Part shown: piece by piece, positions 44,852 to 53,732 of the stretch
Layout of the letters: the number at the start of each line of letters is the position of its first letter
How positions within the stretch are numbered: the first letter of the stretch is position 1
Assembly: GCA_026421245.1 (NCBI GenBank)
Contig: JAPKDJ010000010.1
Location: 1-64,000, forward strand
Source: Akkermansiaceae bacterium
Lineage (GTDB): Bacteria > Verrucomicrobiota > Verrucomicrobiia > Verrucomicrobiales > Akkermansiaceae
Direction of reading: 5' to 3'
Length of the DNA: 64,000 bases
Position numbers and translations under genes: made by a program
Notes under the pieces: generated by a model
Seen by the model: only the letters and a program-made list of their open reading frames with translations
Databases searched by the model: none
What the model was told of the DNA's origin: nothing

Positions 44852-46336
44852 ATGGATGATCAGATCCTCGATACCTACAAACACGCCATCACGCGTCGCC
44901 AACTGCTCAGCGCGGGATCAACCGGGATAGGCTCGCTCGCCTTAGGATCGATGCTGGCACCGAAAGCCTTCGCGGCCGACCTCGAGCGGCGCGGGACGAA
45001 CTTCGCGCCGAAAGCCAAACGTATCATCTTCCTGTTCATGAACGGCGCCCCGTCCCAGCAGGACATGTTCGACTTTAAGCCAAAAATTAACGAGCTCCAT
45101 GGCAAGGAGCTGTTTAAAAAATACGATCCAAAATCGAAGACCTGGGGAAAGGACGGATTCATCGAGAAGACCCAGCGGCTCACCGGGATGACTTCCGGGC
45201 AGAGTTCGTTCCCAATCGCGCGTTCGAACTTTAAGTTTGCCCAGCACGGCCAGAGCCAGGCCTGGATCAGCGAACTCCTGCCGCACACGGCGAAGGTCGC
45301 GGACGATCTGTGTTTTGTGAAATCGATGCACACCGAAGCGATTAACCACGATCCCGGCGTGACATTTTTCCAGACCGGCCACCAGCAACCAGGACGCCCG
45401 AGCATGGGATCCTGGATGAGCTACGGGCTCGGCACCGACAACAGCAACCTTCCGACCTTCTGCGTATTGATTTCGAATGGCACCGGCCGGCCCGGTAGCC
45501 AACCAGTCTACACCAAGCTTTGGAGTAGCGGGTTCCTGCCAAGCGTGCATCAAGGGGTGCAGTTCCGCGGCGGCAAGACGCCGGTGCTGTATCTCAACAG
45601 CCAGCCGGGTGAGACCGTCGAGGGCCGTAAAAGAATGATCGGGCGCATCGAAGAGCTCAACCAGATGCAGCTGGAAACCTTCGGCGATCCCGAGATCGCC
45701 ACACGCATCGCTCAATACGAGATGTCGTTCCGCATGCAGATGTCGGTCCCCGAGGCGACCGATATCAGCAACGAGCCGAAGTCGATCCTCGATCTCTACG
45801 GCCCCGAATGCCAGACGCCGGGCAAGTTCGCCGCCAACTGCCTACTCGCCCGCCGCCTCGTCGAACGCGGGGTGCGTTTTGTCCAACTCTACCACCGCGG
45901 CTGGGACCAACACAACGGCCTGATCGGTGCCCTGCCGAAACAGTGCAAGGACACCGACCAGGCCTGCGCCGCGCTGGTCTCTGATTTGAAGCAACGCGGT
46001 ATGCTCGATGACACGCTAGTCGTGTGGGGTGGCGAGTTTGGCCGTACCACCTACTCGCAGGGCGGAGCGGGCAAGGCCGCCAACGGGCGCGACCACCATC
46101 CGAGATGTTTCACCTACTGGATGGCCGGCGGCGGCATCCGGCCAGGATTCAGCTATGGCGAGACCGACGAATTCGGCTACAATATCGCCAAAGACCCAGT
46201 CCACGTACACGACTTTCAAGCGACCGTCATGCACTTAATGGGGATCGACCACGAACGACTGACCTACAAGCACCAAGGGCGCCGTTTTAGACTAACCGAT
46301 GTCCACGGCAAGGTGGTCGAACCAATCCTCGCATGA
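44852..46336 (+). CDS. DUF1501 Tat-exported protein
   Basis: A 494-residue intact DUF1501 protein. The leader 'ITRRQLLSAGSTGIGSLALG' is a twin-arginine signal. Family segments are complete: 'KRIIFLFMNGAPSQQDMFDF', 'WSSGFLPSVHQGVQFRGG', '[18 protein letters not shown]', '[20 protein letters not shown]', '[19 protein letters not shown]', 'GRDHHPRCFTYWMAGGG' and 'ATVMHLMGIDHERLTYKHQG'. Its stop overlaps the ATG of the PSD1 gene (ATGA), so DUF1501 comes first here, opposite to the 7007-11096 pair. The family's activity is unproven; the fold is alkaline-phosphatase-like. Confidence 0.88.
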   Translation: MDDQILDTYKHAITRRQLLSAGSTGIGSLALGSMLAPKAFAADLERRGTNFAPKAKRIIFLFMNGAPSQQDMFDFKPKINELHGKELFKKYDPKSKTWGKDGFIEKTQRLTGMTSGQSSFPIARSNFKFAQHGQSQAWISELLPHTAKVADDLCFVKSMHTEAINHDPGVTFFQTGHQQPGRPSMGSWMSYGLGTDNSNLPTFCVLISNGTGRPGSQPVYTKLWSSGFLPSVHQGVQFRGGKTPVLYLNSQPGETVEGRKRMIGRIEELNQMQLETFGDPEIATRIAQYEMSFRMQMSVPEATDISNEPKSILDLYGPECQTPGKFAANCLLARRLVERGVRFVQLYHRGWDQHNGLIGALPKQCKDTDQACAALVSDLKQRGMLDDTLVVWGGEFGRTTYSQGGAGKAANGRDHHPRCFTYWMAGGGIRPGFSYGETDEFGYNIAKDPVHVHDFQATVMHLMGIDHERLTYKHQGRRFRLTDVHGKVVEPILA

Positions 46337-49300
46337 TGATGAAACATCTGATTTTACTAACATTTGTCTCCTTACTCGTCGCGGCGAGCAGCCACGCGAC
46401 CTCTTTCAATGACGACATTCGCCCAATCTTAGCCGATCGCTGTTTCGCCTGTCACGGACCGGACTCCGCATCACGCGAGGCGGATCTTCGGCTCGACCAG
46501 GAAGAGTTCGCCAAAGCACAACTCGGCGACAGCGGCGTGTTTCCGATTGTCCCCGGCAAGCCGGAGAGCAGCGCAATCCTCCAACGCCTGAAGAGCCACG
46601 ATCCAGACGAGGTGATGCCGCCACCAAAATCGAAGCTCACGGTGTCAAAAAAAGAGATCGCCCTGATCGAACAGTGGATCACCGACGGGGCCAAGTGGCA
46701 GAGGCACTGGGCCTTCATCCCTCCGCAAAAAGCGACACCGCCCGCCCTCAAAAATAGCACTTGGCCGCGCAATCAAATCGACCACTTCATCTTGGCAAAA
46801 CTGAAAACACAAAACCTGAAACCGGCGCCCCCGGCGGACAAAGCGCACCTGTTGCGACGCCTGCATTTTGACCTGACCGGCCTGCCGCCGAGCATCGCAC
46901 AACTGGACGCCTTCCTCGCGGACAAATCTGTAGGCGCGGTCGAGCGAGTGGTCGAGTTCCTGCTCGCTTCACCTGCCTTCGGCGAACGGCTTGCCCTTGA
47001 GTGGTTGGACGTCGCCCGCTACGGAGATACCGACGGGCTTTTCGAGGACCACCCGCGCAGCATCTACCCGTGGCGCGACTGGGTGGTTTCCTCCTTCAAC
47101 CAAAACCTGCCATACAGCGATTTCATCTCATGGCAGCTGGCCGGCGACCTGCTGCCAGAAGCGAACCAGGAACAGAAGATCGCCACCGGCTTCCTTCGCA
47201 ACAACCCGACCTCCAACGAGGGAGGCATCATCGATGAGGACTACCGCGTCAAATACCTCATCGATCGCATCAACACGACCTCGACCGCGTTCCTCGGACT
47301 CACCATGGAATGTTCGCAGTGCCATGATCATAAATTCGACCCGATGACGCAGCGTGAGTACTACCAGATGGGCGGATTCTTCAACAGTCTCGTCGGCAAG
47401 GGCAACACCAAAGGTTCGACCGAGCCAACATTGAAAATGTTGGCTCCGGAGCAGCAAAAGCGCCTGGCGCAAATCGATCCGAGGGTCAAGGCGGTGGAGA
47501 AAACCTTGAGTGAAACTCCCCCATTGCTAAGCAAAGATTTTGAAAAGTGGCTCGCTGATTTAGCCAAGCCGATCGAGTGGGAATCCCCACGGATCGTCTC
47601 GCACAGCGGCCGAGACAAAAAGGAAGCCAAACCGCCCCAGCCAACAAAGCCATCGAAAGTGGCCGGTCGCTTTGTGCGGATCGAACCCGTAAAAGGACAC
47701 AGCGGATTCGTCACGATCTCGGAAGTCGAGATCTTCTCCGCCGGGAAGAACCTCGCGCGCTCCGGGACGGCGAAGCAGTCGAGCGACTACGGCCCTGGCT
47801 CCGCCGCCGGGAAGGCCATCGATGGCACCAAAGATGGCACCTTCGCGTCCTGTTCCTGCACGCTCGAGCAGACGGATCCATGGTTGGAAATCGATCTCGG
47901 CGCAGTAAATCTGATCGATCACATCCTGGTCTACAACCGCAATGATGCCTGCCCCGAGCGGCTCGACAATGTGACGGTAAGCATCCTCGATCAGGATCGT
48001 AAAGTCACAGCCACCCGTATGATTGGCGACGCACCATTCAAGAGCGAACTCGTCCTCAACCCCGATGCCCCAAAACCGCAATCGCAGAACAAACAATACG
48101 AATTGGTAGTCGCGCCCGCGGCGGGTAAGATTGCTTCGCTGAAGTTCGCAAGTATCAGCTCAGCATTTATCGAATCGCTGCGAGTCGAGGTGATCGGAAA
48201 GGATGGTAAGGCGCGCCAACTCAAACTTAAAGCGGCCGCGAAGCTGGAGATCGGGAAAGAACCGACGATTGTCGCGCTGGAAAAAACGGCCGAGCTCGCC
48301 GCAGGTGAAACCTTGAAGCTCACCGTCACCGGCGACCAGTTCGAGTTGGCGCTCACAAAAGACGAGACGGCAGCTCCTCGCGCTGCCCTGCCGAAGGATC
48401 ACAATAAGCGTCTAGTGCAATTCCGCAGCACTTGGCCGGGTTTTGCCGAACAGCGCAAGCAGCTGGAAGAACTAAAGAAAGAGAAGACGGCAATCGAAAG
48501 CCAAGCCGTTATCACCATGATCGCCGCCGAGCAGCCCAATGCGCGCGTGAATCATATTCTAATGCGCGGCGAATACGACAAACCGGGCGAAGCAGTCGAG
48601 ACTTCGGCTCCGACAAGCATCATGGAATACTCCGCCGAACTCCCGAAGAACCGTCTCGGCCTGGCGCGCTGGATCATCGACCCCAACAACCCGCTCACCG
48701 CGCGCGTCGCGGTGAACCGTTACTGGCAGATGATCTTCGGCTCCGGCATCGTGGTGACCTCCGAAGATTTCGGCACGCAAGGAGACCGGCCGAGCCATCA
48801 GGCTCTGCTCGACTACCTCGCAGTCGACTTCGTCGAGTCGGGATGGAGCGTGAAGCACCTGATTCGAATGATGGTCACCTCAGCCAGTTATCGACAGGCG
48901 AGCGTGCAATCGCCACAGATCGCCGAAAGCGACCCCGACAACCGTCTGCTGTCGCACGCCCCGCGCCAGCGCCTCGCAGCGGAATCAGTTCGCGACCACG
49001 TACTCGCGGTGAGCGGACTGTTAGTCGACACGCGCGGCGGCCCCGGCGTTCACCCCTACCAACCAGCGGCCTTGTTCGGCAGAAACGCGATTGGTTCGTC
49101 GAGCGCCTCTTTCAAACAGGGATCGGGGGACGACCTCTATCGGCGCAGCCTCTACACTTACTGGAAGCGCCAGATCCCCGCTGCTAACATGCGGATCTTG
49201 GGGGCAGACGGACGCAACTCCTGCCGCACCCGCCGCGAACTCACCAACACCCCGCTCCAAGCATTAGTGTTGCTCAACGGCCCACAATTTGTCGAAGCCG

Positions 49301-49599
49301 CACGCGCTTTGGGAACGAAGGCGATGAATGAGGGTGGCAAGTCGGTCGAGTCTAGACTCGCTTACGCGTTCCGCCTCTCGACCTCCCGCGCCGCGACCCC
49401 GCCTGAACTGGCCATCCTCGTCACCGAGTTTAATGATCGCCTCGGCGAGTTCGAAAAAGACCTCCCGCGCGCCAAGGCCTACCTCGCTGGTGGTGGTGCC
49501 CTCATAGTGGCCCCAGATTCCGACCCAGCGCAACTCGCCGCCTACGCCGCCGTGGCGTCCCTCATCCTCAACCTGGATGAGTCGATCTCGAAGAGCTGA
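46333..49599 (+). CDS. PSCyt1-DUF1549-(discoidin-like)-DUF1553 exported protein
   Basis: A 1,088-residue exported protein (signal MMMKHLILLTFVSLLVAASSHA, hydrophobic core clear). PSCyt1 has CFACH at residues 37-41. DUF1549 has 'LHFDLTGLPPSIAQLDAFL', 'ERLALEWLDVARYGDTDG' and a second haem-like motif in 'CSQCHDHKFDP'. An F5/8-type-C-like domain is inserted at about 450-570 ('GFVTISEVEIFSAGKNLARS', 'DPWLEIDLGAVNLIDHILVY') and may bind carbohydrate. DUF1553 follows with 'NPLTARVAVNRYWQMIFGSG' and 'CRTRRELTNTPLQALVLLN'. It starts within the stop of the DUF1501 gene. The inserted domain distinguishes it from the shorter PSD1 at 7007. Confidence 0.88.
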   Translation: MMMKHLILLTFVSLLVAASSHATSFNDDIRPILADRCFACHGPDSASREADLRLDQEEFAKAQLGDSGVFPIVPGKPESSAILQRLKSHDPDEVMPPPKSKLTVSKKEIALIEQWITDGAKWQRHWAFIPPQKATPPALKNSTWPRNQIDHFILAKLKTQNLKPAPPADKAHLLRRLHFDLTGLPPSIAQLDAFLADKSVGAVERVVEFLLASPAFGERLALEWLDVARYGDTDGLFEDHPRSIYPWRDWVVSSFNQNLPYSDFISWQLAGDLLPEANQEQKIATGFLRNNPTSNEGGIIDEDYRVKYLIDRINTTSTAFLGLTMECSQCHDHKFDPMTQREYYQMGGFFNSLVGKGNTKGSTEPTLKMLAPEQQKRLAQIDPRVKAVEKTLSETPPLLSKDFEKWLADLAKPIEWESPRIVSHSGRDKKEAKPPQPTKPSKVAGRFVRIEPVKGHSGFVTISEVEIFSAGKNLARSGTAKQSSDYGPGSAAGKAIDGTKDGTFASCSCTLEQTDPWLEIDLGAVNLIDHILVYNRNDACPERLDNVTVSILDQDRKVTATRMIGDAPFKSELVLNPDAPKPQSQNKQYELVVAPAAGKIASLKFASISSAFIESLRVEVIGKDGKARQLKLKAAAKLEIGKEPTIVALEKTAELAAGETLKLTVTGDQFELALTKDETAAPRAALPKDHNKRLVQFRSTWPGFAEQRKQLEELKKEKTAIESQAVITMIAAEQPNARVNHILMRGEYDKPGEAVETSAPTSIMEYSAELPKNRLGLARWIIDPNNPLTARVAVNRYWQMIFGSGIVVTSEDFGTQGDRPSHQALLDYLAVDFVESGWSVKHLIRMMVTSASYRQASVQSPQIAESDPDNRLLSHAPRQRLAAESVRDHVLAVSGLLVDTRGGPGVHPYQPAALFGRNAIGSSSASFKQGSGDDLYRRSLYTYWKRQIPAANMRILGADGRNSCRTRRELTNTPLQALVLLNGPQFVEAARALGTKAMNEGGKSVESRLAYAFRLSTSRAATPPELAILVTEFNDRLGEFEKDLPRAKAYLAGGGALIVAPDSDPAQLAAYAAVASLILNLDESISKS

Positions 49600-49870
49600 T
49601 GTTTTCATGATTACTTGGAATCGAGGTAAGCTGGACTAGGCATCGCTCGGACTGATGAGCGGGTTGGGACTGATTTTTTAAATCTTGCGATCATGCCATG
49701 AAATCTCTGGTGACTTCGGGGTGGTGCTGATTTAGATTTTCTTGGTTTTCCCAACTTGAAGTAGCTTTCTGATGGCTTCGGTCACTCCGAAGATGGAAAC
49801 CTCGCCCGATGCAGCGGGAAGCGAGAAAATGTCACGGTGTTTGGGGACTAGGGAGCAATCCGAAAATACA

Positions 49871-50311
49871 ATGAGTATAAGATGCAAGCAAGTAGTCCGT
49901 TTTCTCACATGGGGTGCGGTGTCAATCGGAGCGATTCTAGCAATTGCATTCGTAGCTACCGTTCAGCCTGGAGGTGATGGCGTTCTGGGTTCTGTTAAGA
50001 CATCAGATGGTTCCGAGTATGTCGTAGAACAGCGGTGCAATTGGAGTTCGGAGCCGTATACTGTGAATTTTTACATGCGCTCTGCCGACGGCAATTGGGG
50101 CTGGTGCTACATTGACCATGAGGCTTCAAGATGGAAAGACGTTGAAGTTTTTTTCGACAAAGCGGCGAACGAGATTGTGGTAACCGAACAGGGCATCCGG
50201 CGCGCCTCGTTAGACCGTACTAAGAACACCTTCTGGATCGACAACGGCTCAATCCGGCGTGATTTGAACGCTCCGCAGGGAGACGGTGCTCCGGCTTTCG
50301 CAGGGCGCTAG
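49871..50311 (+). CDS. small exported or membrane-anchored protein of unknown function
   Basis: A 146-residue protein with an N-terminal hydrophobic segment 'FLTWGAVSIGAILAIAFVAT' that is either an anchor or an uncleaved signal. The rest is a compact beta-rich domain with 'SDGSEYVVEQRCNWSSEPYT', 'VNFYMRSADGNWGWCYIDHE' and 'IVVTEQGIRRASLDRTKNTF'; two Cys could form a disulfide. I do not recognise the family. The open frame extends to 49772, but ATG 49871 places the hydrophobic segment correctly. Base composition is lower in GC than the flanking genes. The 271 bases before it hold no visible gene. Confidence 0.6.
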   Translation: MSIRCKQVVRFLTWGAVSIGAILAIAFVATVQPGGDGVLGSVKTSDGSEYVVEQRCNWSSEPYTVNFYMRSADGNWGWCYIDHEASRWKDVEVFFDKAANEIVVTEQGIRRASLDRTKNTFWIDNGSIRRDLNAPQGDGAPAFAGR

Positions 50312-50390
50312 CTGGCGACCGAATCAGCGAACACGAAGCGGAGCAACCACGCACCGCCGGTGAGACTTTCTACGTGGTGCTCCAGGATTA

Positions 50391-50634
50391 GGCGGCGAGA
50401 AATCACGATGAAGGAGGCGACTTCAAACTGCTCTTCAATGGCATCCGCGTCACGCTCAACGGCACCGTGATCACGGATCTCACGAATCTTGAGCTAGAGA
50501 AAGGTTGCGATGGCGCTACGCACCCCGACCTTCGACGGGCCAGCGGGCACATCGGCTTTTTGGGGCATCTCAATGCGAAGGAAAAGTCGGGCCCAATCTG
50601 GTTCCTCACTATCAGGATCAAGACACTGCTGTGA
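50391..50634 (+). pseudogene. C-terminal remnant of a DUF1080 (3-keto-disaccharide hydrolase-like) gene
   Basis: A plus-strand open stretch without a start codon in context reads 'GDFKLLFNGIRVTLNGTVIT', 'DLRRASGHIGFLGHLNAKEK' and 'SGPIWFLTIRIKTLL' and then stops. The pattern of an 'NG..' strand, 'G-IGF--H' and 'W(F)--IRIK' is the end of the DUF1080 jelly-roll domain. The N-terminal two thirds are missing. DUF1080 proteins are frequent partners of Gfo/Idh genes in this phylum, and an exported Gfo/Idh lies convergent 16 bases away, so this is probably the relic of such a pair. Confidence 0.6.
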
Positions 50635-50650
50635 ACCGGCACCAGCGCCA

Positions 50651-51946
50651 TCACAGCGTCCAACCTTTGCGATACCGATACTCGATAAACGGATTGGCCT
50701 CGGGAGCTCCCGCAGCCCGCAGAGTTTTCGGATTCCATTCCAGCTTCTTGCCGGAACGAAATGCCACGTTGCCCAGAAGTACCGCTTCCGTCAGCGGTCC
50801 GGAATAGTCAAAATTACAGGTGGTCGGCCCGCCGTGTTTACACGCCTCGATCCATTCCAAATGATGACCGATGGAGTCCTTAATGAAGGGTTCCGGGGTG
50901 GTGAATCCGGCGAAATCTTTCTCGGGCAGAAGAACATGCTTTCCGTAGTCGCAGAGCAGCATTCCATTGGAACCGACGAAGAGCACGCCGTTGCCCCACG
51001 CGGGTAACTTTTTCTCTGCGAATTGCGGGGGGCGCCGCCCCCCGTGATACCAGGTAAGGTTCACCGGCGGCTTGTCACCCCGCGCTGGATAGAGGTAGCG
51101 CGCGATCAACCAGTTTGAAGCGCTGTCCGCGTGCACAGGGGGGCCCTCCGCCTCGACGGTGAGAGGATGCCGTAAATTGAGAGCCCAGTGGGGCAGGTCC
51201 ATGTAGTGGCAACCGATATCGGCAAGTGTCCCACCACCGAATGCCCACCAATGCCGCCAGACAAATGGAAGGTATTCCGGATGATAAGGTCTCTCCTCCG
51301 CCGGTCCCAGCCAGAGGTCGTAGTGTAGTCCCTTCGGAACCGGTGGCGTGTCCTTGGGACGTTGCTTGTTGCCTAAGGCTCCATCGACCCACACATGGAC
51401 CTCGGCGACGGTGCCAATCGCCCCACTCTGGACAAGTTCCACCACCCGTCGATAGTTTGTTCCCGCATGAATCTGGGTTCCCATCTGGGTGACGCACCCA
51501 TATTCCCGGGCCAGTTCCTGGATGCGTCGGCATTCGGCCACGGTCCGGGTCAGGGGCTTCTCGCAATAAACGTGCCGGCCGCTTCGAATTGCCGCGGCAG
51601 TTGCCACGGCGTGGGTATGATCTGGGGTAGCCACCACCACCGCTTCCACATCCTTCTGGTCGAGCAGTCGTCGAAAATCGGTATAGGTCCGGGCGGATGG
51701 ATGCTTCTGCGCGGCTCCCGCCAGAGCCCCCTCGTTGACATCGCACAGGGCCACAACATTCTGGCTCGAGACATTGTTCAGGTTGTAGGCCCCCTGGTTG
51801 GAGACACCGATGACTGCCACGTTCAACTTATCATTGGCTGAGAACCGGCGCTTCGTCTGGGCCGGTGAATCCTCCGCCCACCACAGGGCAGCAGCACCCA
51901 CCGAGGATTTTTTCAGAAAGCGGCGACGGTTCCAAGGGGGGTTCAT
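50651..51946 (-). CDS. Tat-exported Gfo/Idh/MocA family oxidoreductase
   Basis: A 431-residue oxidoreductase with a twin-arginine leader ('NRRRFLKKSSVGAAALWWAE'), so it is exported folded, probably with bound NADP as known for glucose-fructose oxidoreductase-like proteins. The Rossmann segment 'LNVAVIGVSNQGAYNLNNV', 'HVYCEKPLTRTVAECRRIQ', 'YDLWLGPAEERPYHPEYLP' and 'GGGTLADIGCHYMDLPHWAL' are family marks, and it ends 'NPFIEYRYRKGWTL'. Since bound cofactor must be recycled, it may transfer hydride between two sugars. I chose ATG 51946 so that the RRRF motif is near the N-terminus. It is divergent from the SGNH fusion gene. Confidence 0.87.
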   Translation of the reverse strand: MNPPWNRRRFLKKSSVGAAALWWAEDSPAQTKRRFSANDKLNVAVIGVSNQGAYNLNNVSSQNVVALCDVNEGALAGAAQKHPSARTYTDFRRLLDQKDVEAVVVATPDHTHAVATAAAIRSGRHVYCEKPLTRTVAECRRIQELAREYGCVTQMGTQIHAGTNYRRVVELVQSGAIGTVAEVHVWVDGALGNKQRPKDTPPVPKGLHYDLWLGPAEERPYHPEYLPFVWRHWWAFGGGTLADIGCHYMDLPHWALNLRHPLTVEAEGPPVHADSASNWLIARYLYPARGDKPPVNLTWYHGGRRPPQFAEKKLPAWGNGVLFVGSNGMLLCDYGKHVLLPEKDFAGFTTPEPFIKDSIGHHLEWIEACKHGGPTTCNFDYSGPLTEAVLLGNVAFRSGKKLEWNPKTLRAAGAPEANPFIEYRYRKGWTL

Positions 51947-52095
51947 GGGTAAATGGATGGGTGACGGCAAATTCCGACCTCTTCTTATTCGCGGTTAGAA
52001 GCGGTCATCTTTCAGTTCCATTCTTATCCGATCCTCCAATACGGAAAGGCGGTTGAGGAGTTGCCGTGTGCGCAGAGGAGACCTAGTCTTCGGTC

Positions 52096-53688
52096 GTGAT
52101 GATGCACTCGACCCTTCGCTCCTTCTTCCTGTTGATGCTTCTCGGTTCGGGGTGGGCTGTCGCGGGCTCCAAGCTGGGCGACACCGATTTCCCCAAGCCT
52201 TCGCCGAGCAGTCGGCATACGAAGAAGATCGCGGCGGTAAAGAACGGCAACTACGATCTGGTCCTCATTGGCGACTCGATTACCCACACCGTGGGCGAAC
52301 TTGGCGGCAAGTACGAACCGATGAAGGAAGTCTGGAAGAAACACTTCGCCTCACGCAATGCCATCAACCTCGGCTACAATGGCTATCGCACTGAACAGAT
52401 TCTCTGGAACCTCCAGAATGGAGAACTCGACTTTGCGAGCTCACCCAAGGTGGCGATGATCCTGATTGGGACCAACAACAGCGACGACCGGCACTTTAAA
52501 AAAGTTCACACTGCGGAGGAGATCTTTGCCGGGACCAAGGCGATTGTGGACCTGGTCAAGGAGCGGCATCCCACCACCAAGATCCTTGTCCTTCGAATTT
52601 TCCCGCGTGGAGGTGATGGCGAAAAGGGAGTGAGTCCACCCGCTTTCAATTCTTCGAAGCAATGTATCGAAACCTGTCGCCGCGCCGGGGAGCTCACCAA
52701 GAAACTGGCCGACGGTAAGCAGGTCTTCTGGCTCGATGTGAACCACGTTTTCCTGCGCAAGGATGGGACCATCAATACGGACTTGATGTGGGACTTACTG
52801 CATCCGAGTCCGGCCGGTGCGGAAGCTTGGGCGCAGGCCGTAGCGCCGACCCTTGAGAAGTTGATGGCTGACAAACCACCCGCGCTAGAGCGAGTGCTCC
52901 TCTGGCAAGACCAAGCGCCGACTGGCGATGGCACGTTCGAGTCAGCCAAGCCTGTCATCACCATTCATCGCCCGGCCAAGGCGAACGGGGCGTCGGCAGT
53001 CATCTGTCCTGGTGGTGGATACGGGGGGCTGGTGACCGGAGCGGAGGGTCACGGAATTGCGAAGTGGCTCAACACGCATGGTGTCACCGGGATCGTGCTC
53101 GAATATCGTCTTCCACGCGGACGTCAGTTTGTTCCCTTGCTCGATGCACAGCGCGCGATTCGTATCGTCCGCTCGAAAGCCGAGGCCTGGGGTTGTGATC
53201 CCAAGCGTATCGGGATCATCGGTTTCTCTGCTGGCGGACATCTGGCCTCCACTGCGGCAACGCATTTCGATGCCGGCAGGGCTGATGCAACGGATCCGAT
53301 TGAGCGTGTCAGTTCTCGCCCTGATTTTGCAGTGCTGGTGTATCCGGTGATCTCGATGGGCGACAAGGGGCATGGCAGATCGAAACGGAATCTCTTGGGG
53401 AACTCTCCCTCGGCAAAGAACGTGGAGTTGTTTTCCAATGAAAAGCAAGTGACAGCGCAATCGTCGCCCACCTATCTTGCCCACGCCTTGGACGATCGGG
53501 TTGTCTCTGCCGAGAACAGCAAGATGTTTCACGAGGCCATGAAAGCGAAGAACGTCGCGACACACTACCTCGAACTCCCGTCCGGAGACCACGGACTGAA
53601 CGGATACAAGGGCCCGATGTGGGATGCCTGGCAAAGCGGTTCCTTGGAATGGCTGGCCTCGCAGAAGATGATCCCGGCGCAGGACTAA
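52096..53688 (+). CDS. SGNH hydrolase fused to an alpha/beta hydrolase
   Basis: A 530-residue exported double esterase (signal MMMHSTLRSFFLLMLLGSGW and following). The N-terminal SGNH domain (about 30-255) has 'YDLVLIGDSITH', 'IGTNNSDDRH' and 'LLHPSPAGAEAWA', giving Ser, Asn and His of the catalytic set; it resembles PAF-acetylhydrolase-like lipases. The C-terminal alpha/beta hydrolase (about 265-525) has 'VICPGGGYGGLVTGAEGHG', 'LEYRLPRGRQFVPLLDAQRA', the nucleophile elbow GFSAGG, and 'PSGDHGLNGYKG' with the His. The second half is a paralogue of the free enzyme at 17221. Two esterases in one chain would attack differently placed acyl groups on one polymer. It is convergent with another SGNH gene. 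Confidence 0.9.
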   Translation: MMMHSTLRSFFLLMLLGSGWAVAGSKLGDTDFPKPSPSSRHTKKIAAVKNGNYDLVLIGDSITHTVGELGGKYEPMKEVWKKHFASRNAINLGYNGYRTEQILWNLQNGELDFASSPKVAMILIGTNNSDDRHFKKVHTAEEIFAGTKAIVDLVKERHPTTKILVLRIFPRGGDGEKGVSPPAFNSSKQCIETCRRAGELTKKLADGKQVFWLDVNHVFLRKDGTINTDLMWDLLHPSPAGAEAWAQAVAPTLEKLMADKPPALERVLLWQDQAPTGDGTFESAKPVITIHRPAKANGASAVICPGGGYGGLVTGAEGHGIAKWLNTHGVTGIVLEYRLPRGRQFVPLLDAQRAIRIVRSKAEAWGCDPKRIGIIGFSAGGHLASTAATHFDAGRADATDPIERVSSRPDFAVLVYPVISMGDKGHGRSKRNLLGNSPSAKNVELFSNEKQVTAQSSPTYLAHALDDRVVSAENSKMFHEAMKAKNVATHYLELPSGDHGLNGYKGPMWDAWQSGSLEWLASQKMIPAQD

Positions 53689-53732
53689 ATCTCGTCCTTG
53701 AAGGGATCGGTGAGGAAAGAGATTTGGTTCCC

